Shown: positions 43,138 through 55,452, numbered from the stretch's first letter. The stretch is 64,000 bases of DNA from Mycoplasmopsis equigenitalium (GCF_024498255.1 NZ_CP101808.1:633345-697344); one strand, 5' to 3'. Numbers and translations are program-made. Notes: generated by a model not told the origin, from the sequence alone.

Positions 43138-44397
43138 TTAAATAAATGGGAATTTTTTGTCTTTAAAATGTTCTTTATAAAATACTTGATTAGAAAGCGA
43201 AACAATTGCTAAAAATGTTTCAAGAATTTGATATGAATTTCCCATTTTTTGTTTGTAATTAAAATCATCGCGAATGTCGAAATCTACTTTGTTATGTGCT
43301 TTAACAACTGTTTCTTCAAACTCCTTGAAAAGCTTTTCGTCGCGCTTGTACACATATTTGCTATGAATTTCAAATTTTAGAATTTCGTACATCGCTTCTA
43401 GCGTACTATATCTTCAAATACCTTCATTGAGCTGCTCTTCGGTAATTTTAGAAATACTTAAATAGTTTTTAAGACCACCAAATTCTTTATTAATTCGTAC
43501 TTGCTCTTTTAGTGAATTTGCGATATAAAAACAGTTAATAAAGCTGGCAGGAATATCGATCTTAGAAATATTAATAATTTCAGGCGATATTTTCTTTAAA
43601 TAATTAGTCATAAATTTTTCCATTACTTCTAATTTTTGTTGCAAGTGTAAAAATGCTTTAAATTCAGCAATGGTATTAACATCTTTTATCTTTAAGGTTT
43701 TAACGTACTTATCATCTAATGCTGGTTTTTTAATGTCATAAACTTCATAAATACTTACTTTACAATTGAGTGAAATTTCTTTGAATTTCTCATTTTGTGG
43801 AGTAAAGACAAAGTCTTTTGTTTCGCCTTTTTTCATGCCTAAAATGTTGCTTAACATTCCAAATTCATCATCAATTCTTGCAACAATTAATTGTTTGTTT
43901 TGTACTGATAATTCTTTAATTTCTTGTCCGTTATTAAACACAGTGATATCTGCCAAAATAGCGTGTTTTTGGGTTATTTTAGCCTTAACTGGCGTAAATT
44001 TAGCTTGCTCATATTCCATATTTTCAATTATTTCATCAATATGTTTTTGATTAACAACTGGCAGCTCAATACTATTATCTTTTAATCGCACAATCACTGA
44101 TTTATCCGATAAAGCATACTCGCTATACTGAATCGATAAATCAATATAATCATTAATAAATTTATACTCAAAACTTGAATCAATAAAACGAACTAGCTTG
44201 TTCTCTTTTTTCTTTTCTTCACGAACTTTTTTGGCTAAATCGTTAGCATAAGTTTCATATAAAAATCAACGCGAACCATTTTTGTTAGTAGTATTTCAAG
44301 TGTCGCCATATTTACCTTTAAGAGTTGTAAGAATATCTTTCAACTCATCACCTTCAATTTTGCTTGACCAAATAAGTTCTGTGCCTGGTACAATCAT
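43138..44397 (-). CDS. tig: Trigger factor (ribosome-associated chaperone and PPIase)
   Basis: A 419-residue protein with the domain order of trigger factor: N-terminal part (MIVPGTELIWSSKIEGDELK), FKBP-type domain around residues 150-240 (KHAILADITVFNNGQEIKEL, LSNILGMKKGETKDFVFTPQ), the hallmark PALDDKYVKTLKIKDV, and a long helical C-terminal domain. The ribosome-binding GFRxGKxP motif is not clearly visible, so binding may differ. Four TGA Trp codons occur. It is divergent from prs. Confidence 0.85.
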
Positions 44398-44477
44398 ATA
44401 ACTCCTTAATTACATTTACTATTATAAAGAATATAATGTTTATTTGAATATAATTAATTAGTATGAGGGAGAATGAA

Positions 44478-45449
44478 ATGAAAAATAATATTATGCTTTT
44501 TTGCCTTGACAATTCAGAAAAATTAGGAGCTAAAATAGCTAAAAAACTTGGTGTAACACAGTCAAATATTAAAAAAACAGTTTTCGCCGATGGCGAAAAA
44601 ATGTTGCTATCAGAATGCACCGTTCGCAACCGCGATGTTTTTATTGTCGCTAACACCGGCACGCCAGTTAACGAAAATGTAATGGAGTTATTAATTTTTA
44701 TTGACTCGCTAAAACGTGCAAGCGCCAAATCAATTAACGTTGTCTTAACTTATTATGGTTACGCTCGCCAAGACCGCAAGGACTCAGGACGCCAACCAAT
44801 CGGCGCCAAGTTAATTGCTAACTTACTTGAAACAGCAGGAGCTACCAAAATTATTACTATCGATTTACACAACCCATCAATTCAAGGGTTCTTCGATATT
44901 CCAGTAGACGATCTTCGCGCACAATTTGTGCTAGCAAGAAGAATCTTAAAAGAAGACCGTGATGTTTCAGTTGTTTCGCCAGATCACGGTGGAACTGTGC
45001 GGGCAAGAGTTCTTGCTGACTTAATTTCACACAACATTGAAATTTCAATTATTGACAAACGTCGCACTGGCCCTAACCAAACAGAAACAATGGGGTTAAT
45101 TGGAGCAATCAATAAAAATACAGCTGTTATTGTTGATGATATTATCGACACTGGTGGCACCATTCTTAAAGCTGCTAAATTGGTAAAAGAAAACGGGGCT
45201 AAAAAAGTTATTATTGCTGCAACTCACGGTATTTTTTCAAGAGGCTTTGATTTGTTCGAAGATGCTGATTATGTAGATAAAGTTATTATTACCGATTCAC
45301 TTGATCGCAGCGACCTTGCTAAAAAATACAAAAAACTAGAAATTGTGAGTCTTGATCAATTTATTTCTGATGTTATTAAAGCTAACTCGACCAATAGTAG
45401 TGTAAGTAAAGTTTACGCCAATATTAAGGATGATATTGAAAACCTTTGA
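44478..45449 (+). CDS. prs: Ribose-phosphate pyrophosphokinase
   Basis: Makes PRPP from ribose 5-phosphate and ATP, the precursor for nucleotide salvage. The 323-residue protein has FADGEKMLLSECTVRNRDVF, DLHNPSIQGFFDIPVD, SPDHGGTVRARVLAD, DKRRTGPNQTE and the PRPP loop VIVDDIIDTGGTI. The ATG at 44478 was preferred because GGGAG lies six to seven bases upstream; an in-frame ATG at 44463, with AATATAAT close before it, would add five residues. It overlaps rsmG by 20 bases. Confidence 0.96.
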   Translation: MKNNIMLFCLDNSEKLGAKIAKKLGVTQSNIKKTVFADGEKMLLSECTVRNRDVFIVANTGTPVNENVMELLIFIDSLKRASAKSINVVLTYYGYARQDRKDSGRQPIGAKLIANLLETAGATKIITIDLHNPSIQGFFDIPVDDLRAQFVLARRILKEDRDVSVVSPDHGGTVRARVLADLISHNIEISIIDKRRTGPNQTETMGLIGAINKNTAVIVDDIIDTGGTILKAAKLVKENGAKKVIIAATHGIFSRGFDLFEDADYVDKVIITDSLDRSDLAKKYKKLEIVSLDQFISDVIKANSTNSSVSKVYANIKDDIENL

Positions 45450-46098
45450 AGAGCAAATCGCCATTAATTATCCTAAGGCATATCCTAAATTAAAAAAGTA
45501 CACCGAACTAATTGAAGAACATAATTTATCAATGAACTTAACTGGATTTACTAGTGATATTTTATGGAAAGATGGAATTTACGAATCAATTAAATTCCTA
45601 GAAAAAATCGACATTCAAAAAGATGATGACTGAGTTGATATTGGCAGCGGTGCTGGATTCCCTTGCGTTCCTTTCTTAATTTGTCATCCTGAATTAAAAT
45701 TAACAATTTTGGAACCAATGTTAAAACGAGTCAAGTTCTTAAAAGAAGTGGCTAAAACCCTAGAACTTAACATAAAAGTTCATTCTTTGCGTGCTGAAGA
45801 ATTTGTGCACAAAGATAGTTTTAACATCATAACAGCACGTGCTGTTACATCACTTAAAAACTTAATTTTAAGCACTTATCACTTAGGCAAAAATGATGCT
45901 CGTTTTTGTTTTGTAAAGGGACAAAATGTTAACAAGGAAATTACCGAGGCAAAAAAAGCAATAGACTTTTTAAAACTAAAAATTAGTCAAAAGCAATTAT
46001 CGGAAACAGAAAAGAATCTTAATATTATTTGTTATCAAAAAACACTCAAAACACCTAACGATTTTCCTTGAATGTGAAGTAAAATTTTGAAATATTAA
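45430..46098 (+). CDS. rsmG: 16S rRNA (guanine527-N7) methyltransferase RsmG
   Basis: Methylates G527 of 16S rRNA with S-adenosylmethionine. The 222-residue protein has the motif WVDIGSGAGFPCVPFLICHP, LTILEPMLKRVKFLKEVAK, and DSFNIITARAVTSLKNLI typical of GidB/RsmG. TGA Trp codons lie before motif I and near the end (PWMWSKILKY). The ATG at 45430 is inside the end of prs. A terminator follows. Confidence 0.95.
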
Positions 46099-46124
46099 AA
46101 CCACCTTATTTGAGGTGGTTTTTT
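46097..46124 (+). terminator. Terminator of rsmG
   Basis: AAAACCACCT and AGGTGGTTTT form a perfect stem around TATTTG, then a T-run. Confidence 0.88.
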
Positions 46125-46140
46125 GGTCAAATAAATGAAA

Positions 46141-46214
46141 TGGAGCAAATGAGGAGAATCGAACTCCCGTATTTAGCATGGCAAGCTAATGTTCTACCAT
46201 TGAACTACATTTGC
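46141..46214 (-). tRNA. tRNA-Gly (anticodon GCC)
   Basis: The minus strand folds as a cloverleaf of 74 bases with encoded CCA. Acceptor stem GCAAATG/CATTTGC, D arm with GTTCAATGGTAGAAC, anticodon stem TTAGC/GCTAA around the loop TTGCCAT (anticodon GCC), and T arm GGGAGTTCGATTCTCC. It reads GGC and GGU. It lies next to the accessory operon, and tRNA genes are common integration points. Confidence 0.96.
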
Positions 46215-46481
<267 letters not shown>

Positions 46482-49400
46482 ATGCACGAAGAATTGAAAA
46501 TAAATTGTCTACAAAATGGAAATGTAGATTTAGAAGAAAAAGTTTTGCTAGCTGACCTAAAAACATCGTCAAATAAATTTTTTTCAGACACCGAGATGAC
46601 ATTAAAAGATATTTTGAAACCACAATTATCACGAGTATACAATAACATTAAAAACTTTAATGTAACAGTTAAAAATCTTTTAAATGAATTCGAAAAATTA
46701 GATGAACACAAATTAGTGTTTAATCAATATATTGGAAATAAAAATATAAAAAATTTATTTAAAAAAATATAAAAAATGAAAATAAAAAATCTAGTTGAAA
46801 AATAAAAAATGTTGCTATTATTGGTAGAAATAAAAATAACAAATATATAAATGGCATTAATAAAAACACTATAACCATATTTTTTACAATTAATTTTATT
46901 TTTAAGAAAACAGCCCAGAACAATGTTTCAATTAATTGAGATATTACAAGAATTGAATTTTCGAATACTCATTATAAAACTTCATTGCCAAATTATCTAG
47001 GTCCAAGCTTTAAAGTCAAATTTGTAGAAAAAAACGAAATGACAAATATTCAAGGATGAATAGAAAAAAATGACTACTTGCCCACTATATCAAAAGAAAC
47101 ATTTTCAGACCCCGCAAGTGAATTAAAGGTTTTCGATAGTTTTTTTTCATATATAGATTTTAATCAAAAAGATAGCTCTAATAATGAGGAAAAAATATTT
47201 AATAATTCTCTAAATCGCAAATTTAAACAAGAGCTTATAGAGGATGAAAAAGGAAGATTAAAAATTTCGTCAGAAGGATATGAAGACCTGGTGATGGTGG
47301 TTACAAATAGATTAAACAACAACAATAACAAAAAAGAAGTTAAAGTTTATAAGGCAGAAACAGATAATGGAGATGTATTCCAAAAATGAACTATTTCTTT
47401 AAAAAATCGAGAAATAAAACTTGATGAATTATTATACGAAATAACCAATAAAAGTAAAGAAGTTGAGAAAAAAATAAAATCTGAAAATGAAGAGATTTCA
47501 TCTTTTCAATCAACAAATACTGAATTGAATATAGAAATTGAGAAAAAAAATAATGATATCAGCTCTCTGAAATACCGCGTGAATTCCATACAAAGCAAAA
47601 TAGATGATTTAACAAGTGATTTAGAAAACATAAATAAAGAAAAAAAGGGAATAGAACAAAATATCAAAAACTATCAAAAAGAAGAACTGAAAAATAAGAA
47701 GAATGATAAAAAAAACAAAATCAAAAATCCTAACCAAAAAAATGACAAACCAAAAATTAATGAATTAACTAATAAAAAACAAGATTTGTCGTCTCAAGAA
47801 AATGAAATCAAGATTAAACTACAAGAGAACGAAAATAATAAAAAAGCAATTCAGGATGAAATTGACAGCAATAATTCTATTGTTGAAAGTCTTCAAAATA
47901 AAATTATTGATAACGATAACAAAATTAAATCAAAAAATGACAATATTTCTATGCTCGAAAAGGAATTGAATTCTATAAAAAAAATAAAAGAAGGGCGTGA
48001 AAAATATTTTAAAACAATCGTTAATGAAGACAAGTGTTTTTTCTATCAAATATCTATGATAGAAGTAAATGCAAATAATAAAAACCAAGAAAATGATTTT
48101 TTCCCTTACACTTTAACTCCATTATTTGTCGATGAAAATAGACCAGATATTTTAAATGCAGCTATATACGACCCCGGTTTGGTAGCTAAATTAAAAAGAT
48201 ATAAATTTGCAATTGAAAACGCAAAGCAAGGTTATGTTCGCAACCCCTTAATGTTTCCCTCTTTACTAAACCCGTCTTTACTAGAATTTAAAGCTGAGTT
48301 AAGTGATGATATCAAAGAAAAATGAAAATTAAATGATAAACAATATGAAGCAGTTAGAGGAATGATTTCCACTAACAACACTTTTTACTTACAAGGACCT
48401 CCCGGAACAGGAAAAACACAAACCATTTGTGCTACGATTCAACATTTTGTAAATAATAATTCTAATGTTTTAATCGTTTCATCCACTCATGAAGCAATTA
48501 ACAATTGTTTGGAAAGATTTAATAACGAAAATCAAGATGATCCTAATATTATAATTTACAAAAAATCACGAAAAATTAATAGCGACGAAAAAGATACAAA
48601 TATTTTTAATGTTGATAATTTATATAAAAACTTTTTAATTAAAATCAAAAACAAACTCTTAAACAAAGATACAAATAGAAAAGAATTGCAAAAATCTGAT
48701 ATTTTGAACGCAAAAAATTCTTTGGAAGATATTTTCCTTCCTAATCAAAGTAAAAATTACATTCCATATGTTGTATGAAATAAAATATACAATATTAAAA
48801 ACGCTGATATTTGCAAAGTTACTAATAAAAAAATATCTGAAATTCTGTACGACTGTGCCAAGCATCGGGAATATGATAAAGACAATGAAACTCTTAATTT
48901 TACTTTCGATAAGTTTGTAAATAATGAACTTTATAAAAGTTATTGAAACGTTAATAAATATAAAGATAACGAAGCTATTATCAGTAATTTTCGAGACAAG
49001 GGAAACACCTTAATTGAAACATTGTGTAAAATTTTTAAAACAAAGGGTATCGTTTTTTTTGATAAAGATGGTATATATAAATACCTTGAGGAAGCATTAA
49101 AACACTTACCTGATACTAACAATAAATTGTTGGAAAATTTTACTTCAAATGAAAAAATAAACGATGAAAAAAATTATGAATTTAAAGAATACATTGAAGA
49201 AAATAATTTGATAAACGTTTTGGCATATACCACTACTGCTGAGACAAAACTAGAGTTAACAACAAACGAACCCAAAGATATTTGGTTTGATTACCCTATC
49301 GACACTGTTATTATGGATGAATCGTCTAAATCAAACACTCCTGAAGTTTTGGCGAGAATAAATATTTCACATAAATTTATAATGTGCGGGGATTATAAAC

Positions 49401-50479
49401 AATTGCCCCCAACCTCAGAATTTAAAACGGACGATTTTTTAAAAAATATTTTTAATTCAATTGAAAACAAAATTAAAAATCTAATCAAAAATGGGCAAAT
49501 TGAAAATAATGAAATTGATGTCTATAAAAATAATTTTAAAGAACTTTTTAATATAGATTTCGAAAATAGTGAATCTGAAAATAATTGTAGAAAATTTTGT
49601 GAGGTAATTGATAAAACATTCACGACACCATTTTTCAAAAATCAAATCAAAAAAATTAAAAAGCAGAAAGATAAAAAATCTATGGTTTATAGCTTTCTAA
49701 ACAAACAATATCGCTTTAACCCAACGATTCAAAATTTAGTTAATAATTTTTATGATAATGACGAAAAACTTGAAAACGGGAAAGATCGTTCAGATTTTGA
49801 TACTTTTAAATTTACTAAAGATGAAGATCAGAAGATTTTCGTTATAGATACAACTAGATTATCTCATAGATACATTAGTACAATTAAAATGGAAACGAAA
49901 ACCGATGAAGCTTTTGACCAAACTAGTTTATTAAAAAAAATTGATGAATTTAAAGATTTAAATATAGCATTTTCATCATTATTTAATCAATATAACGCGT
50001 TCATAGTTATCAAAATTCTTGAAAAATTGGTATATGAAAATGCACCTGAAAAACTTACCGGAAAGATAGGTGTTATTTGCCTAACGCTTTCACAAAAAAT
50101 AATAGTAAGACATTTAATTAATAAAAACAAAGAATTAAAAAACTTAAATATAAAAATCGATACAATAGATAACTTCCAAGGTAAAGAAAAAGAAATTATA
50201 ATTGTTGATTTTGTTAGATCTAAAAATAAATTTAACGGTACATCGTTTGAAGTTGGTAAAAGAAATATTTCTTTTCTTGCTGAAGAAGAGAGAATAAATG
50301 TAGCCGCATCACGAACAAAAAATTTGCTGTTTTTGATTGGGGCTTTTGACTACTATGACGATATACGTAATGATTTTAAGGAAAATAAATTACTAATTAA
50401 ATACATCGACCATTGACAGAAAAAACAAGAGGGAATCGAACTGATTGAAGGAGAAGATATATATGAAGAAGTTATTTAA
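46482..50479 (+). CDS. SF1 helicase with N-terminal coiled coil (DNA2/NAM7-like), frameshifted at an A7 run
   Basis: Predicted ATP-dependent DNA or RNA helicase of the Upf1/DNA2-like group, about 1332 residues if the frame is restored. The first frame, from the ATG at 46482 after GGAGGG, ends at 46772 (96 codons). The rest reads on in the -1 frame from the A7 run at 46761-46767, so one added A joins them. Order: N-terminal region, coiled coil (nt 47430-48000), Walker A GPPGTGKT at 48395, DEXX box DESSKSN at 49316, GDYKQLPP at 49388, QYRFNP at about 49705, DNFQGKEKEIIIVDF at about 50170, and NVAASRTKNLLFLIG at about 50300. All helicase motifs look intact. No nuclease motif is seen. The end overlaps the next gene. 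Confidence 0.85.
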
Positions 50480-52457
50480 GATTGCGCTACCTTTTATTCA
50501 ATACCATATAAGATATATCGAATCTAAAGATAGCGAATTTGAAGAACTAGATTTTTTCATTTTGTGCACTTTGTATGAAAATTTAGAACAAAAAGATTCA
50601 TTGTTTTTTGAGTTAATTATGAAAAAATTCGGATTAAACGAAAAATTCAATAATTTTATTATTAAAAGAATTCAGGATTTGTTTGAATTAGAATTTATTA
50701 AAAATAATAATCCAGAAATTAATCTTGAAGAATTAATGATCGGTAATGTAGAGTTACACCCCTTAATATTAAAACGTTTTAAAAACTCAAATACAAGAGG
50801 CATTAAAAAAGAGACGATTCAAGAGAACATATACTTCTATAAATCCCCTATTTCAGATAAAATAAAAAACGAACCGAGAACAAAACCTGTTATTAATACT
50901 AAATACGAAGACGAAAAAATAAATGATAAATTCCCAAACTCTGCCTCAAACAAGGAAATTCTAGAGTCATATAACGAAGTTATTGAAAATAAATGTATTG
51001 AAAAAAACAGAGAATTGTTTGATTCAAAACTCATTGAAGCAAAAATTGTATTCTTAGAAAAAGAAATTTCCTTTGTTTTAAATTTTGATGCTAATAAAAA
51101 TAACATTATATTATCCTATGGTGATGTTGCTAGTGAAATTCTTTGTAAAGAAATTAGCGAAAATATTGAAAAATACAATTTTATTGTAAAACAATTAAAT
51201 AAACAAATTTTAACGAACTTTGATGATGAATCGCTCAAAAAACTTGTTGAGGTTCCTTTAGATTCCCGTTTAGATATAGATGATTTATTTGTATATAACG
51301 AAAAATTTAACAAAATAAATGAAAAATTAGAGCAAATAAGAAATTTTTTTCAAAATGATGAATTCATCTACTTTGAAGGTAAATGGCACAGCATATATAA
51401 ACAAACATTTAATTTAATAATAGAAAACGAGGCTACGAAAATTGAAAATCATAGATCTACAATCATTCTTGTACCGAATACTGAAGATGAAAAAAGTGAA
51501 ATTTACGAAAAATATTACAATATTTGAGCCAAAAATTTAAGTAATAATTTTTTAAGCAAAATTTTAGATATTAACGATCACAATCTCACATCATTCATAA
51601 TAAAAAGAATTTACGATGATATTAATACATTCTCTCTTAAAGAACTACATATTGTTATAAACGAATTAGACGAAAACAAAAAATATGACAGAGCAAAGTT
51701 TGTAGACCATTTAAATCCTATTAAATATTTTGAAAATGGGTTTGATAAATTATTATATGTTCCGTTTTTAGACATTACAAAAAACCTTATACATAACAAC
51801 AAAACAAACGATAATGTCAAAACAATTATTTTTAAAAATATTGCACTTGTAGAAAAATTGAATATAAATATGTTTATAGACATATTAAATATCTATTATT
51901 TTAGTTTTGACTCGAAAGATACGGTTGAACAGCTAAAAAATACAAATCTATATAAATCATATGAATCAATAAAATCTGAAATTTCAAAAGCGTTACAACT
52001 CGAAACAAATGATTTACAAAAGCTAGATATTAAAATTAATAGTTTAAATTCAAAAATAGAAAGAGAATTATATGGCTTTAAGGTAAGGGAGATGGAGCAA
52101 ATACTAGAGAAGAGAGAGGCGATCAAAATGAATGACCTTAAAGAACTAAAAAAATCCTATAAAGATGAAGCGCTAGAAATGTTTAAAGTTGTTGAAGGCG
52201 CTTTGAAAGATCGCAAAGGAAAAGATATGTCTGAAAAAATAGATAGTGCTAATTTAAGTAATAAAGAAAAAAATGACTTACACAAACTTAGAAAAATCAG
52301 GAATGATATTTCCCACAACCAAAACAACCCAAAAAACAATGTAAATATGTGGGATTATGAAGAAGCAAAAAAGAAATATGAAGAGTTAAAAAAAATATTA
52401 GAAAATATTAAAAATATCATTGCTAGTTATGAAAAACAAAAAAGAAAGGAGAAATAA
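50463..52457 (+). CDS. Large uncharacterised protein with C-terminal HEPN-type motif
   Basis: Not recognised as a family. The 664-residue product starts MKKLFKIALPFIQYHIRYIE with GAAGGAGA eight bases upstream, inside the last codons of the helicase gene. The N-terminal 100 residues look helical and winged-helix-like, the middle is mixed, and the C-terminal 180 residues are helical coiled coil. Residues 613-618 read R-N-D-I-S-H, within RKIRNDISHNQ, matching the R-x4-H (often RNxxxH) motif of HEPN ribonucleases. No membrane helix or signal is visible. Position between helicase and AAA+ gene suggests it is the effector or adaptor (inference). Confidence 0.75.
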
Positions 52458-53449
52458 TGTCTCATACGATGCGTATATCTGTTACCTTAACAGATTATGA
52501 CAAGAATGAAATTTCATTAATATGCCAAGATGCAATAAAAAAAATTAAAAACCTTAACATTGATAAAAACAAGGGGATTGAGAAATTTTTAAATACTAAA
52601 ATTTTAGAACTATCAAAAATCGAGCAGACAAAAGACCAAAAACTGACAATAAATTCAAATGAAGATGCATCCTTTGTACTACAAAAATACAAAGACGAAT
52701 TAATTAAGAAAATTACAAATTTTATATCAACAATTACAAATTCGGATTTATATTCAAACTTTGAATATTCTAATAAAAGTTTCAGCATAAATGAATGAAT
52801 AGATAAATACGGTTTGTTAGTATCTGATGCTTTAGAAATAATAAAGAATAAGCAACTATTAATAAATGATGAAAATATTGGGACAATAATTGATGAAATA
52901 CTCAATAAAAAATGTGCAAGTGAATTTCGTGAAAAAATTTTATTTGAAATCAACAAAAAAATAGAAAATAAATTTAGTGGACTACCGGATTTAAAATTCT
53001 ATTTTAAAAATAAAGTGTTATCATTAAAAACCTATCAAGAATTAAATGATTTTAATATTTTTATTGGTTCGAAAGAATTTTCATATAAAAAAATGAAGGA
53101 ATTGGAAAAAGTTGTCGCTGAGGGTTTATCGAAAATACGTGGATACTATCTTGTTAAGGAAAGAAAAATAGAAAGAAAAATAGATGAGTCTGGGCAGATG
53201 TATTTCGTTTATCATTTTAAAAACCAAAAAAATGAATCGTTTGATTTAAAAATTAGCGAAGAATTAAAAATAGAATACAAAATTGGGGATTATAAGGAGC
53301 ATTGTTGCGAAGAAACAAGCAAAAAATTATGAGAATTTCTTGAAAAACGGAACATTCAAATTAGACAAAAACAAATAATTAGAGAATTTTCAAACGCCAA
53401 ACCGCTTTACAAAAGCATTTCAAAAATAAATACTAAGGAGAAAAAATAA
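52457..53449 (+). CDS. Uncharacterised protein of the helicase/AAA+ operon
   Basis: Not recognised. The 330 residues start MSHTMRISVTLTDYDKNEIS; AAAGGAGAAATA precedes the ATG, which overlaps the previous stop (TAATG). Predicted to be soluble, helical in residues 15-180, with a beta-rich part near 220-280 (YYLVKERKIERKIDESGQMY) and a basic C-terminus. No catalytic motif was found. Two TGA Trp codons are used. It is tightly coupled to both neighbours, so it likely works in the same complex. Confidence 0.72.
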
Positions 53450-55371
53450 TGTCTTTTATAAAAACAATCAGAGACCAATTAAAAATAAAACTCAACATAA
53501 AAAATATCCTAATTTTAAAAGGGAATACTCAGGATTTTACATACCCCAATCTATTCGACTTGCCAATTAAATACGAAAACAAAAAACTAGAACCTAATAA
53601 CTATATAAATTTAGCGGAATATTTAACAATATTGCTACACAATGAAAAATATAACGATTTATATTATTACTCTCCGTCGTTCACAAACGCTATAGTTGAT
53701 GAAGGGGAAATAAAAATATCTACATTAGCAAATGAGGATGATAATGAAGATGATGTTGAAGACGTTTTTTCTTCAGGGCAACAAGGAGAAAAAACATTTA
53801 ATGAGTTTATAGATACAATAGCACAGAAAATGAATGTGATTTTGGAAAATTCTGAATCAGTTATGAACACACGAACCGCCTTTATTATTGATTTATCCGA
53901 ATTTATTTTTAGTGATAAGAATCAAGAAACAACATTAAATCAAATTGCTAAAGTTATTGGACTTTTTACAAACTTTTATAGTCAAAAAACCTTACATTAT
54001 CTACACTCAAAAATAAAATTAATTTTCATAACAAAAAACACTGAAATTTTCTCTTCAATTGCTCTAAAAAACAATGAAGAAGTTCAATATATAAATATTC
54101 CCAAACCAAATAAAGAAGAAAGAAAAATATTTTTTAAAAAGATGAAAAATATTATTGAAAAATTTATCCCGGATTTTTACGAAGAAGGAGATGTTTTTGA
54201 ACAGGCTGTATCGATAACAGATGATATGTCATTTAGAGAAATATTACAATTTATTAAGGTATTAATGTTTAACAATAGCACACAAGAAAAAAGAATAAAT
54301 AACTTTAAAGACTTATATAGATTAGTAAATTTTGACAAAAAGGAATCCGAATGAGAAAATATTGAATATGACAAAATTGCTAAGCTAGAAAATGAATTTA
54401 AAAAGAGAATTCAAGGACAAGATGAGGCGATTAAAGCAATTAAAAACACCCTTATTAGATCTTTTGTAGGATTGCAGGGCGCAGCACAATCTGCAGATTA
54501 TGTTAACAAACCACGTGGGATTCTATTTTTGGCAGGTCCAACTGGTGTCGGAAAAACCGAAATAGTAAAGACTTTAAGCGAGTTTGTATTTGGGGATGAA
54601 AATAAAATTATAAGATTTGATATGTCGGAATACAACCATGAAGAGTCAGATCAAAAACTTATCGGTTCTGCTCCCGGATATGTTGGGTACGAGGCTGGTG
54701 GCCAATTAACTAATGCTGTATTAGAAAAGCCGTTTTCTATTTTATTGTTTGACGAAATTGAAAAGGCAAACGGAAAAATTCTTGATAAGTTTTTACAAAT
54801 TTTAGAAGATGGTAGATTAACATCATCTAAAGGAGAATTAGTTAATTTCTCTGAAACATTTATTGTTTTTACTTCTAATATAGGCGCAAATAATATCAAA
54901 GATATCAACGACAAAGAAGGGGCAAGAAAACACTTTAAAAAAGAGGTTATTAACTACTTTAATAACGAATTAAAAAGACCTGAAATATTAAACAGAATTG
55001 GAATTAAAAATATTATTCCTTTTAATCCTATAACAGAAAAAGATGTAGAAATTTGTACAAACATTATTAAACATAAACTCAATAAAGTTATTAAAATGCT
55101 AAAAGAGAAAAGATACATTATCAATCATACAGATGTTGGCGATGAAAAAGAATTATATAAACAAATCATTAAAAAATATGATAGTAGTTTAGGCGGGAGA
55201 GGACTAGTCACAACCTTGGAAACATACTTTATTGATCCATTATCATCATTTATTTTTGGGAAATATCCAGAAATCGAATCTAAATTAAAAGATGAAAACG
55301 AGATAGTAAAAATAAATTATGAATACAAAGAAGTAAGTGGTAAAAAAGAATTAAAATTTGTTTTAAATTAA
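53449..55371 (+). CDS. ClpB-type AAA+ unfoldase with degenerate first ATPase module
   Basis: A 640-residue protein whose second half is a complete Clp/Hsp100 D2 ATPase: IQGQDEAIKAIKNTL, Walker A GPTGVGKTE at about residue 363, Walker B ILLFDEIEKA, pore loop GSAPGYVGYEAGGQLT, sensor 1 FVFTSNIGA, arginine finger RPEILNRIG and sensor 2 SSLGGRGL. The first half resembles an AAA module (Walker B-like AFIIDLSEF, IKLIFITKNTE) without a Walker A. It lacks the Clp N-domain, the middle domain of ClpB and any clear ClpP-docking loop. It ends the accessory operon. Role: remodelling of a target or of its operon partners (inference). Confidence 0.88.
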
Positions 55372-55397
55372 GACTAATTTGAAAATACGTAAATTAA

Positions 55398-55426
55398 AAA
55401 ATATCAACGAAAAACGTTGATATTTT
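55398..55426 (+). terminator. Terminator of the accessory operon
   Basis: AAAATATCAACG and CGTTGATATTTT form a perfect twelve-base stem around five A. It lies 27 bases after the last gene of the operon. Confidence 0.8.
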
Positions 55427-55452
55427 CTTGATTTGCTGCTTAATTGTGTTTA

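Noticed and set aside
46482-55371. Assignment of the accessory operon to Mokosh or Dodola
   Set aside because: As I recall them, Mokosh pairs an RNA helicase with a PLD nuclease and Dodola pairs a DUF6414 protein with a ClpB-like one. No PLD motif was seen and the gene set is different, so I left it unnamed.
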